The notes below the pieces were generated by a model that was not told where the DNA came from, made no database searches, and was given only the letters and a program-made list of their open reading frames with translations. A stretch of DNA of 64,000 nucleotides from Edaphochlamys debaryana. Its lineage: Eukaryota > Chlorophyta > Chlorophyceae > Chlamydomonadales. The number at the start of each line of letters is the position of its first letter. The stretch's first letter is position 1. The translations under genes were made by a program, and so were the position numbers. The stretch covers positions 186,001 through 250,000 of the forward strand of contig JAEHOE010000085.1 in the NCBI GenBank assembly GCA_016858145.1. Reading direction: 5' to 3'. This document shows positions 33,525 through 44,647 of the stretch, one piece after another.

Positions 33525-34957
33525 GGGCCTGTGACGGAGGAGGTGGGGAACGAGTATAGGATACCCATTCCACTGTCAGGGTCTCATGGAGGTAGGATCA
33601 CTCACAGGCGCTGATGTCCCTCTTCGTCGCAAGACGAGCACACCACTGTGGTCGGCCAACCCCTGGTTGGCAACCGTCCCCCCTTGACCGTGCCAACCCG
33701 TTCCCCGGGGTGACCGACTGACGTTGATTAACGGCATCTATTCATTCCCAGTTGCAGTCATCAGCATCGTGCGTACCGTGGCCCAGGCTTGGTGACCGCT
33801 CTCGACGGGCCCGCGGCGGTGAGGCAAGCGCGGATGGAGATGGCTGGGTGGAAAGGAGCAGGTCTGAGCTGAGGGCGCGCTCGTTTTCGACCTTCTTACA
33901 GCTATGCCTTGTTTATGGTCGTATATGTATAGCCACAGGTGTGCTCGGTGACAGGCCTTTTAACGTCGCGTGCAGCCGCGGCGCGCCCTCGCGCGACGAC
34001 TGCCGGCTCCGGCTCGGTCCCTAATTCCGGTCAGCGCGCGCAAACACCGATGCTCGTTCCAGCGCATACAGATTGAAATGCTCTTCATGCCTGTACCGAG
34101 GGCTGCGTGCGGTTCGCTGGTTGGGTAAGCGGGCCCCTGACGGACCTGACGAAACTGGACATTGACCACGGCGGCAGGGGCGCGGCCCGCCAAACCAATG
34201 CTGGGCCCTTGCCTTCGCCTTCGTGCCCTCACATCACAAAACAGCTATCGAAGGATGGGCGCGGGGTGATGGAGGGGCTGGCGCGGCGGCGGGGGGGGGG
34301 GTAAAAGTGGGAATGGGGTGCGAGGGGGAGTCCTGACCGGCTGCGCAATTTCCTGTTAAGCGGGACTGGTTGAGCTGGTTGAGCCGCCGCATCCTTCAGG
34401 TAGAGCTCGTGATGCTTCACACGCTGGTGCAAATCGCGTGCCGAGCCGTGGCAATGCGCGAATGACCGTCATTACAGACATGACCAAACGGGAGCACCCG
34501 TGCGGCGCCCGGACGCGGTCCCGGTCCAAGGCATCGGCCGTAGATACATAGCTAGACCTCTAGCACTGCTTTCGTATATGATTCACACCAAGAGCAGAGA
34601 TTGGCCACTTCACAACGACGCCCCACCTTACCTCGCGGTGCTCACCACCACAAAAATCTGGTTCAATACACATCAGTCCTCTGCATCTAACTGAGCTGGT
34701 ACATTAGCTCTCTCAGGTGGGTGTTGCCTCAAGCGGCTGTGAGCTCTACATGCGCATGCGGCCCGATGTCGGCCACACCGACTCGGCGGCAGGGCATGCA
34801 TACGGCGCACTTAAGCCTAGCGTGACTTGGGGCTGATGGTGCTTGCGGCTGCGAAGTTCGTTTGCACGGACTCCCGAACACGAACACGTCCCTTCCACCT
34901 TGAAATTCCCGCGCTTACCCCTCGCTCCTCACCTCAGACCTACCGTCTCACAGCGCA
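33525..34957. promoter_or_regulatory. Divergent region between RTA1-like genes B and C
   Basis: 1.43 kb between the head-to-head start codons of two near-identical genes, so it contains both promoters. It is distinctly less GC-rich than the genes. I compared the two immediate 5' flanks by eye and saw no long shared block, so the duplication appears to begin inside the coding region. No TATA box is certain and no additional gene is seen. Confidence 0.45.
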
Positions 34958-36683
34958 ATGTCTAACGTGACCTTGACACCGAGTCCCATGACGGACCAGG
35001 AACAGTTCGACCGGCTGTTTTCCAGCTGGCCCGTGTCCGCTCCTGCCTACGTGGCCCTCGTCCTGTTCGTGCTTGGCGGCCTGGTCTGCCTGGTGCTCAC
35101 CATTCGGTCTCGGGTCTGGTTCATGACCACCGTCACGGTGACCGCCTGGCTGGAGGCGCTGGGGTACGTGTTCCGGCTCGTCTTCATCGAACACCCCAAC
35201 ATGAACGTGTACATCAGTGAGGCCGGGGGGGCCGGGGGACCGGGGGACCGGCGGCACAGGGCAAAGGAGATGCAGGGAACAGGCCCGGTGCAGATGCTGG
35301 TCGTGTACCTGCCGCCGACACCGAAGGCGCATAGACCCAGACCCCGAGCTTGCCCACAGCTCGCTCACCCTCGCGGCTGACCCTCCGCCCTCTCGCTCCG
35401 TGCTCCCCCCGTGCAGTGATGCAGTGCCTGCTCATCATCACGCCCGTGATCCTGCCGCTGGTGGACTATGTGGTGGTGGGGCGGCTCATGATGCTGGGGG
35501 ACCCGCAGCACCTGACCTTCAGGCCAGTGTGGGTGGCAAGGCTCTTCTTCGCAAGCGACATCCTCACGCTCTCCATCCAAGGAGCGGGCGGGGCAATGAT
35601 CACAAGCACGGACCCGCAGACGCAGGACATGGTGGGTCGGTAGTTAGGAGGCAGCTGGGGAGGAGGGATGGGAGTACGGGGCTGTGGGGGGCTGTGGGGG
35701 GCTGTGGGGGGCCAGACTGAGGGAAAGGACAGGCGGCGCCAGGGGCAATGCTCCCTGTGCCGTACCTCTGAGGAATGCCCCAGGCAACCCACCTGTGTCA
35801 CTCGTGTGTTCATGCCCCCTCCCCTCCCCAGGGCACCAGCATCATTCTCGTCGGCCTCTCGCTGCAGCTCGGCTTCTTTACCCTCTTCACCTGCCTAACG
35901 CTGTGGATGCAGCACAGCGCCAAGTTTGCGCTCAAGGAGAGGGCGAACCCCAAGCCGCAGATCTTCTGGTGCCTCTACTCCACGATAGCGCTCATGTACA
36001 TCCGGTGAGCGGGCCGCAACACGGCTGAGCCAGGGGTATGGGCCGGTCGGGAGATGCTAGGCCGATGATTCCTGTCCTGGACAGTTGCCTTCCTTGCTGG
36101 TTAGCCAGCCGGCGTGCGCCCTGCTGCCCCGGCCCATGCCCAACCCTCCCTCCCCTCTCCTCCCCACCCCGCCCCTTCCCCTTCCCCCCCCAGTAACATC
36201 TTCCGTGTGGTTGAGTTTGTGATGGGCTACGACGGAGACCTGGCCACCCACGAGGAGTACCTCTACGGCTTCGACTTTGTGCCCATCTTCCTATGCGTCG
36301 TCATCTTCTGCGTCTTCCACTATGGCTTCCTGCTGCCGGAGGGGTCGGGCGGGAGGCCGAACAGTGCCACGGCCAAGGTGGCCCCAGAGGGCGCCGAGGA
36401 GAAGGGCCAGCTGTCGGCCAAGAGTGGCGACCTGGAGATGGGCCCAGCTGCACAGCTGTCGGCCTCTACAGACGCTGGTGAGGTGACGCAAGAGAGGGCC
36501 GTGGCCCCTGTGGACGGCGGTGAGGGATCGGGCCGGGCTCCCGTACGGGTATCAGCCTTTGAGGAGGAGGAGACGGAGGAGGGGCAGACGCAAGTGCGCG
36601 CCCCGTCCTATGGCGAGGATCGAGCGTTTGGGCAGCCTGCTCCTCAGGGGGCTTGGGCCGGGGCGTCTCAGGGGTGGCAGTAG
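34958..36683 (+). CDS. RTA1-like seven-helix membrane protein, paralog C, with acidic tail
   Basis: Four exons (34958-35216, 35417-35631, 35832-36004, 36194-36683), 378 residues. Helices 1-7 match paralog B nearly residue for residue, including SWPVSAPAYVALVLFVLGG, FRLVFIEHPNMNVYI and the hallmark FRVVEFVMGYDGDLATHEEY plus YGFDFVPIFL. After GGRPNSATA the sequence leaves B and runs into a tail of about 95 residues rich in Glu, Gly, Ala and Ser (for example EEEETEEGQTQV), presumably cytosolic and disordered. TGTAA stands only 27 bases behind the stop. Function as for paralog A: an inferred lipid-handling or export-related membrane protein with no known substrate. Confidence 0.88.
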
Positions 36684-38022
36684 CAGGGCAGGGTGCAATG
36701 GCCTCGCTTTGTAAGATTTCTTACATGTGGATTTGGAGTTGGTTTCGGGATACAAGCGCAGAAAGCTGGCTTGGGGGTGTTTGCCCCGGCGTGGCCTAAG
36801 AACTGAGAAATGCTTGCGTCCAACCCATGCCAGCCTGCATGGTGGGTCGCGTATCCATTCATCCATGATTGCGTTCATGTGAAAGCGTGCGAGCTCTGTA
36901 CAATGTACGAGTATTCATGGGGAAGTGCGTCCTGATCGGTGGCATCGGATACCCCTCGCGGTTACTATCAATGGTGACGAATGTTAGGACAATTCGATGT
37001 ATGGCTCACACGCTGTGTGGTCTCGGCGTATCTTGGTCATGCATGCATGCAGTGACGTTGTTTGGAGGGCTGACTTGGCGCTGTGGAAGCGCTGATGACG
37101 ACATAACCTTGCAGACCTTGGGGACGGGGCGGGGCGACGGAGGACGTATGGGTAAGCCGGACCTTACGGTGGGGGAAAGGAGACACGGGAGACAAGTTAT
37201 GGTGGGGGGCAAAGGACAAACATGTGCTGGAATGCATTGCATATCGCGCTGCTTGAGCCGTGGTGATGTTGAGCAAGGACATGTACGGCTGCCGAGATGC
37301 AGTGTGGAGCTCTGGACCTGTGTCGCCCGTGTGGGCCTGGCGCAGCTCAAGGGGCTGTCGCTATGGGTGTCGGGGCAAGTCGTGTATCACACGTTCACCC
37401 CTTGACACGCCGTGCACTGAAGTGCTCTGCAAGCCAGGGGCCCCTCACGGCCTTCGGGGTCGAAATTCTTCTCCAGCTCCCCTGACTCTTGGCCCGCCAG
37501 TGGCCCACCCCGTACAGCAGCTTGGGGCAACCTTTCATGCCCAAACTTTCACGCCGGCCCCCACCACGTGACGCCCATCTACGTATTGTTCATCCACGCG
37601 AGGTTGCGCTAGCAAGCAGCGCGAAACAGGACATGTGCGTGCCATGTGCCTCGGCACGAACCACTGTTTGCTCAAAAAGTGGAATATAACGTCATAGGTT
37701 CACTTAAGGAACATGGCAAAGTCGGCCATTGGTTCCGTGCAGTTTTGCCAATTGCTTCGCCATGCGCACGTCGTTGGCCTCGCAAGCTTGGCGCAATGCT
37801 ACATCGTGGAAGTAGATATCTAGGGTAAGGCAGATTGTCAGAGTCACATTTCAGGGCACCTGCTTGAGGGAGCTGCGCCGGCCCTCGGGGTTCGGCATGG
37901 TCAGCCGCCCTCGCAGACCGCCCTCTACCAGCCCCTAGCCCCAACCCTTCCCGCCCCGAAACTGCACCCCCCTCCTCGGCCACACTCGCCTGCCTACCTT
38001 CCAGTTTGAGCTCATTCCCTGC
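36684..38022. other. Intergenic between RTA1-like genes C and D
   Basis: 1.34 kb, lower GC. TGTAA at 36710-36714 ends gene C. A plus-strand frame at 36869-37405 shows no domain and poor codon bias, so it is not called. The last 150 bases become C-rich ahead of the gene D start. Confidence 0.5.
36710..36714 (+). terminator. TGTAA polyadenylation signal, RTA1-like gene C
   Basis: TGTAA 27 bases after the gene C stop codon. If used, the 3' UTR is very short. Confidence 0.45.
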
Positions 38023-41000
38023 ATGTCGGACCTCACTGCCCCCGCTGCGGGGGACACGGGAGGCGTGCCCACCGCCCTGCTCCCCGCCGGCCTGGAGCCC
38101 GCCCCCGCCTACGTGGCAGCCATCCTCTACTGCCTGGCGGGCTGGGCCTGCCTGCTGCTCACGCTGCAGGCAAGCAATGACGCTGTGACTGTCTGATAGA
38201 ACCCAAACTCGCAGTTTGGAGTCAAGGGCCGTCGGCCAAGGCGAGAGCCTCCCCCACTGACCGGTACCGGTACAATCCCCCTTCGCAATAAGCCAGGCGC
38301 AGCTTGCCCCGACCCCGCCCTCTGCCCCGCGCGTCCTTTGTGCCCTGCCCTCCCGGACCCAGGCCCACCTGCGCTACGGTGCGCGCCTGGCCCTGCGCTC
38401 GCCCCACTGGTTCATGCTGCTGGTGCCCTCCGCCGCCTGGCTGCTGGCGGGGGGCATGGGCTGCCGCGTGGCGCTGATCGCGGAGCCCAGCAGGGGGCTG
38501 TACGCGGGTAGGCAGCGGGGGCGTGTGGAATGATGTGCGTAGGGGAGCAGGGGCGGGGGGGTTGTGGCGGCCGGGTTCGTGCCTGGTGATGGTGGCCAAC
38601 GCAGCATGGGCGGAGCGGAGCAGGGGCGGTTTCAAGCCCCCTCAGGTCCCAAGCCCTGCTGAGGCCCACGAGCAACGCCGCCATTCCCACGTTCCCCCCT
38701 GCGCACCCCTACCTCTGAGCCCGCCTCCCATCCCATATTCCCATCCCCCCCTCTCGACGCCTCCCCAGCCATGCAGTGCCTGCTGCTCATCCCCCCCGCC
38801 CTCCTCCCCGCCGCCAACCACGTGGCCCTGGGGCGGCTGATGGCGCTGTGCGACCCCCTGCAGCTGGGCCCCCTGGACCCCGCCTGGGTGGCCCGGGGCC
38901 TGCTGGCGGGGGACGTGGCGTGCGTGGCGCTGCAGGCGGCGGGGGCGGGGCTGCTGGCCGGCGCTGACCTGGACCAGCAGAGGGAGGTGAGGGGGAGGGA
39001 GAGGGGAGGGAGAGGAGCAGGGGTACCCGGATGCCAGGCCACATGGTGCCTGTGGGTCTCGGGTGCGTGCCGGTTGTGCAGGGTGGGGGCGGGGGAGTGG
39101 GGGGCGGGGGCGGTACCGCAGCTGGCTGCTGGCCGCCGTGGACGGGGCACGCTAAGCCGCCGCTGTGCCGCCCATCCTCGACCCTTCCGCCGCTGCTCGG
39201 CTGCCGCTCGCAGGGGGAGGTGGTGATGCTGGCGGGTCTGTCCCTGCAGCTGGCCCTGCTGCTGCTGCTGGCGGGCCTGGGGGTGTGGGTGCTCACCAGC
39301 CCCAGGCTGGCCCTGCGCTGGAGGGCCTACCCCCGGCCGCAGGTCCACGTCTGCCTGCTCGCCACCACCGGCCTGCTGGGCATACGGTGAGCGTGCTGCG
39401 CGTGCCTGGGCTGCCCCGTGCCGGCTGCGTTTTTTGTGGGGGAGGGCGAGGGCGTGGCGTCTGCAGCGTTACCTCGGCGCACGCACAACCCTCATGCGGT
39501 AACCACCAGGGCTGCTTTGCCCCGCCCCACGCCCTGCCCATACAGCACCATGTACCGTATCGTCGAGTTCGCTCGGGGCTACGCCGAGTCGCCCACGACG
39601 CAGGAGGCGTACTTCTACGGGCTCGACTTCGTGCCACTGTTCCTGTGTGTGGTGGTCTTCTGCGTCTGCCACCCGGGCCTCTTCCTGCCCCCCGGCCCCC
39701 CCATCCCCTACACCTGGGCGCAGCACGGCGGGCTCAAGCCGGGCTACGCCCTCCCCGGGCCGCCCCCGGAGGAGGTCGCGGCGAGGTCCAGGGCCGCGGC
39801 GGCGTACGCCTACGCCCTGGCGCGGTCGCCGTTGGCCTTTGGCGAAACGCCGCCAGGTACGCGTTCCGTATGAAGTAGCTCGCAATCCTTGGCCTTAGCC
39901 GTGGACCTCGCTCTGAGCACTTGCATTGGGCCTGCAGTTCGGGGCTCTCTCACGCAGCCTCTGCGCTTGCAGTGGGGGCTCACGCAGTTCGGGGCCGTCC
40001 GAGCCAGGACCTAGCCAGGCAGGGCTCCTAGGCTTGACCCCTGCCTGTGCTGGCCCCCGTGCACGTGGCCAAACCACTGTACTCCGCAGGTGCGCCGTAC
40101 TTGCCGGAGCACATGCACATAGCCTGGCCGCCGTACGCCATGGGCCTAGTCGCTGGCGGCCAGGGGGGAGGCAAGGGAGCCCCGAGCGCCGCACACGCTC
40201 TCGCGGCCCCAACCACCGAGCCCGGGCCCGGAGGCCCTGACGGCTCCGGGCCGGGTGCACCCGGCGCGGGCAAGGGCGCCGCGGGCGAGGCCGGCTTCAC
40301 AGAGCTCGCGGTGGCCATCGCCCTGCGCTGCGGCCCCCGCCTGGCCCGCGCCACCGCCAACCCCACCGCCTACGCCCCGGCTGTGGCTGCGGTGCCTCGG
40401 GCCGTGCTGTCCACCCCCACCGGCCTCCAGGACCAGGGCCAGTGGCTCTACCTCTTCCCCGCAGGCGTGTTCGGCGCCTGGAACCCGCCCCCGCCCCCGC
40501 CTCCTCTGCCGGGATTAAAACTGGCGGCGAAGGCGGGTAGGGAGGGCCAGGAGGGTCAGGAGGGTCTCGATGGGCTGGAGGGGCAGGAGGGGCAGGAGGG
40601 GCAGGGCGCGGTAGATGAAAAGCCACGTATGACTAAGGCCGAGGTGGCGGCCTGGGCGCTGGCGCGCAGGCCGCGTCGTTACCGCCGCCCCAAGCGCTCT
40701 GCCGTTCTGCCCGAGCCCGAACCAGCGGAACCGCCTTCAACCGAACCCTCAGCGTCGGCCAAGGAGGAGGAGGAGGAAGGGGCCCCGCCGGAGGAGCCCG
40801 CGGCAGACGCGGATGAGGAAGAGTCGGGCCCGGAGGCCGCGGAGCCGCCCGCTGACGACGCGGCAACCCCTGCATCCGCGGATGAGGGGCAGAAGGAGGA
40901 GGACGCGCCGGCCCCCCACCCGACGGATGCGGACTTGGGCCCAGAGGCGCCCGAGGACGGGGCCGAGGTGTCGTACTATGACCGAGAGCCGGGCCCGCCG

Positions 41001-41054
41001 GAGCCCCCTCGGCCACGGCCTTGGGCCCCGGCCCTTGCGGCGTGCTGGCGGTGA
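38023..41054 (+). CDS. RTA1-like membrane protein D with 300-residue acidic C-terminal extension
   Basis: Six exons (38023-38169, 38363-38507, 38769-38986, 39214-39386, 39546-39856, 40090-41054), 652 residues. The first half is the seven-helix RTA1-like fold: APAYVAAILYCLAGWACLLL, MQCLLLIPPALLPAANHVAL, MLAGLSLQLALLLLLAGLGV and the hallmark YRIVEFARGYAESPTTQEAY plus FYGLDFVPLFLC. It has diverged from A-C and has an extra intron inside the region equivalent to their exon 1. That intron starts GCAAGC after CAG, a GC-AG intron. The long last exon adds Pro/Ala-rich sequence, a GQEGQEGL-type repeat, a basic patch (ARRPRRYRRPKRS) and a Glu/Asp/Pro-rich region to the end. The tail has no domain I recognise and is probably a cytosolic disordered arm. 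Confidence 0.83.
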
Positions 41055-42425
41055 CGGCGGAGGGACCGGTACAAGCGCGGTCACCTCTGGGAAACGGTAC
41101 ACGGGCCCGTCGGCGCCGCCCCACCGGCATGTTGAACGTTGTGCAGCAGGGTACGCCATGCGGGGCTGTGCGTCCGCAGCGTGATATTCCTGGGGAAACG
41201 GTCGTTACGGCGAGTGGCAGGGTGCACGTGGGCTCGTGGGGGGGGGGGGGTATGGTTGAGCGTTGACGATTCGAGGAGGAGGCCGGTTCGTTACTTGCGG
41301 GCCGGGAGTGAGTGTATGCATAGTGTACAGAGTTGAGAGGGGCAAATGTGCCGCCTCCTCCCCCTTGCGAGCGGCAGGCATATACGCAGCCGTGCGAAGG
41401 GCGGAAGTGGGCCCTAGCCCTCCCGCCACTCATAGCGAATTCTAAGCTCCAATATTCTAGGGTAAAGAGCGGTGGAATGGGAGTGAGTTTCACTTGAGTG
41501 GGCTGCATGTGGCTGAGCTCTTATGGTCGCCAGTTAGTGAGGCGCAGCAAAGTTCAGGGACAGGAGGGGGTGTCCCAGTCCGCGTCTCAGTCACGCCCTT
41601 GTCCGTGTGTGACAACAACAGTCACGCGCCATACGTCCTTACACCTTGGGTGCCGCACGACGAGCACTGGTGTTAACACCGCTCTGCTGCACGTCTTGAC
41701 GGCCTAGCCATGCCAGTGACAGGCCCCCGCCCGATGAGCACGTCACTGTTCCAGAGGCGCCGCTGACATCCACGGCTACCGCCACCACCACCGCCACAGC
41801 TGCAGCTACAGCCACAGCCACTTGTAGTCACGCCCAGTCCTCACGGAGAAAGGGACTCCCCAAGCCACCACACCCGGACACCTATCAAGCCACCGCACAC
41901 GGGCACCTAACAAACATTTGCAGGCCCGGGGCGCAGGGATCACCTCACCGGCGTCCCCGGCCCCTTCGAGCTCGATTGCATTACTATAGTCAGGTCTTCT
42001 CCGCAATCCCGTCTCCTCCGCTAGGTAGTAGTGCTAGCTAGCTTGTGTTCTACAGCGGGGCCATCGCCCCGAGCCCCTCTCATTGCTAGGACCCACCCTC
42101 GACACGAGGGGGCTCTCGCCAGGCAGCCCCTCTGCAAGCAGTCACGCCGCCACAAGCTTTTCGCCTGCCCCTCCTCGTGGCCATGTCGCCATGGCCCCAG
42201 GCCTTGCAACAGCACCGGGCCCAACAGGCCCATGGACCGAGGCAGCCGTACTCGTACAGGGCACTCGACTCCCCGTACCACGGGAAGGATGGCCTACGCA
42301 GGCAGCGCGTCCGTCCCTGCTCTCCACGTCGGCTTAGTCATGAGCTCCATTGCTCCATCCCTACTTCCCTGGGCGCCGCCGTAGGCGCCCCTTCCGCTGC
42401 ACAGCTGCGCTCCCTGGCCCTCCAC
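41055..42425. other. Intergenic between convergent genes
   Basis: 1.37 kb between the stops of RTA1-like gene D (+) and a small minus-strand gene. A GCCACA/GCCACC microsatellite-like stretch runs from about 41775 to 41822. TGTAA on the minus strand at 41643-41639 is a distant polyadenylation candidate for the right-hand gene. No exon seen. Confidence 0.45.
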
Positions 42426-44071
42426 TCAGTCCTCCTGAAGGAGGGGGGAGGGAGGGGCAGAGGCAGCGGTAGTTGGGCTAGTGCCCACCCAAGGACCGGC
42501 GTGAAGCTGTCGTGGGTTTGTAGAGCGTTAGCCCTGACCAGTGCTCCCCACCCCCCAACCCCGCTCCGCACACCTTGCTGTTGCTGCCGCCACCGAAGCC
42601 GTGTTGCTGACTCAGCTGGCTCTGTGGGGCAAATGAGGGGCATGGGGAGTGACGCCATGGCCGTCAAACGTATCGCTGCTCTTAGTCTAGACAGCAGAGC
42701 CTTGGTGATTTGCAATTTGCGGTGCAGTCATGCGGACAGGATCAGGGCTGTTGGCCGTGACCCACCTTGAGGGAGCGGATCTCTGCCTCCGCCCTCCGTT
42801 TGGACTCCATCTTTGCCGCCCTGGGGTGGGTGCGGGGGTTGGGTGCCAATGCATAGGGCGTGGGCTCATGCGGGCTCACCTCAAGGGCCCCCGCTCATGA
42901 CAAGCGGCTTGAGGGCTCCCCAAGGCACCACCACCCCGTGCCAGCCTGCGCTTGCTGGCTCGCGGGCGGCAGCGGTGGGGACCCGCGCCCATGCACGGCT
43001 CCCGCTGGCCCGCCTCGCCCAAACGTATCCCTGGTCAAACCCCGACCCAGAGAAGGCTCCTGCGGGCCGGGGCCGGGGCCGGGGCCGGGGCCGGGGCCGG
43101 GGCCGCCACCGCCATCGCCACGCACGCACCCACACATTCTGTCTCGGCAGCATCCTCCCCCACTCCACACCTCCACTCCCTCCGCCTCCCCCCCCACCTG
43201 TTGAGCCCCAGCATGTCCCTGAACACTCCGATGCGGTGCAGCGTGGTGCGCCAAAGCACGTACCAGCCTGGGGGGAAGAGGGTAAGCAGTGCGGTAAGAA
43301 GAGCGGTAAGAAGAGCGGTCTCCTGGCAGCGCTGAGCTTTGCTGTGCTGCTGCTCTAGCTTCCGAGCATGAGCCTCGTCTCGAACCACCAGCCGGGCCGC
43401 ACGCAGGTTTGCTTTGGCCCTTGGAATGAGCCTGCGCCCCCACTGTTCTTCGCCAAAGCTCCCCAAAGCGCCGCCCTTAATGCTGGCGTACCTTGCGCCT
43501 CGGTCCTTTTGGGCCCCCCACGGTTTCCCCCGCACGCGCCTGACCTACTCCCTAGGACCGGACCAGCCCGACTCCGCATGCCCAGGGGCGTGGATCGGCC
43601 TCGTGGCAGGGGCGGCAGCTTCCCTGCAGAAGCTCCAGGCGAGCTAAGAGGCCTGCGTCCTTCGTAGGACCAAGCCGGACGGGACCGGGCCCGCAGCAAC
43701 CCTTACCCCTCTTCCCCGGCCCCCCTCCCCACATGGCAGTTGCTGGCAAGCCACTTGCGCCCAGTCAGGCGCCCAGCACGCTTCCCCGGTTTGCAGAGCC
43801 CCGGACCCCCCGGACACAACACGGCCTTGGACACGCCGTATCGATAGCCCCCGGGCAGACCGTCCCTCCCCCTTACCCTCCACACACATTCTCGATACTC
43901 ACCCAGCGCTATGCTGCCCAGCACCAGTGCGAGCACGCCCAGGAGCACGAGGACAGCAACGGCGTAGTCGAGGGGGGTGCGCTCCGCGGGGTCGGCCTTA
44001 CGCCGTGCGTCCGCCTCAATGGCGCGGATCGCCTCCTGAACCCATGCCAGCGCTCGGCGCAGCTCCTCCAT
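42426..44071 (-). CDS. 116-residue single-pass membrane protein, unknown family
   Basis: Five exons (43903-44071, 43198-43267, 42766-42820, 42574-42621, 42426-42434), every junction in phase. The product opens MEELRRALAWVQEAIRAIEA, a likely amphipathic helix. It then has a strong transmembrane helix, YAVAVLVLLGVLALVLGSIA (about residues 37-56), followed by WYVLWRTTLHRIGVFRDMLG, a basic helical segment (MESKRRAEAEIRSLKSQLSQ) and a Gly/Ser-rich end. The final exon is only nine bases, coding Glu-Asp-stop after the acceptor at 42435-42437. A (GGGGCC)n tract lies in the intron before exon 3. I do not recognise the family. An ER-tethering or adaptor role is possible from topology but unsupported. 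Confidence 0.72.
43064..43104. repeat. (GGGGCC)n hexanucleotide tract
   Basis: 41 bases, close to seven uninterrupted units of GGGGCC on the plus strand (GGCCCC in the sense of the host intron). It sits in an intron of the 42426-44071 gene. Such tracts fold into G-quadruplexes and are length-unstable. Confidence 0.9.
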
Positions 44072-44647
44072 CGCCAAGGGCGCCAGCCCCGCCGAGGATA
44101 GGCCGCTAGCCTCGTGCGCGCCCTCGGATGCGCATTGCCCTTACAAGCGCCAAGCCGAGGCCAAGACTCTTGAGTGGCACAAACGAGCTCTCGTGACCGT
44201 GGTATCAACTTGGCTGGTGGGGAATGTGGTGTCAAGGAGGCAAGAGAGTCTCGCGGGACGCTCGGGGACAAATACAGGTAGCAACGCAGCCCAAACTATA
44301 TCGTTCGGTAGCTTCCAATAGCTGTCTTGGCGCGGGGAGTGGGCGAGGGTTTTGGCAGTGCATGGATGTCCGAGCTGGCGGTCCTTCAGCTGTCCTTGCG
44401 CCGCTCTGCAAGCTTCAAGCAGCCGTGCACACCGTGTAAGCAACACAGACCACGCGTGCGCGACAGGACGGCTGCACCAGCCGCTGGACGGCGCTACCTG
44501 CCTCAACTACCTTACCACGCCTCCTCCAGCCCGCACAGCGCGCAGAGCGCATCTAGACCTCAACTGCGCACCTTGGGCCCCCTAGCGCGTGTATTGTAGC
44601 GTCCAAGGCCGCGTGCAGCGGCCGCCCCACGTTTTACTGCTGAGTGG
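44072..44647. promoter_or_regulatory. Divergent intergenic region (candidate bidirectional promoter)
   Basis: 576 bases between the start codons of the small membrane-protein gene (-) and the BTB-BACK gene (+). Both promoters must lie here. No TATA box or repeated element recognised. Confidence 0.4.

Noticed and set aside
29422..41054. Recent transfer of the RTA1-like cluster from a fungus
   Set aside because: Exons, intron style and codon use look native, so recent transfer is not supported. Ancient transfer cannot be judged without a phylogeny.
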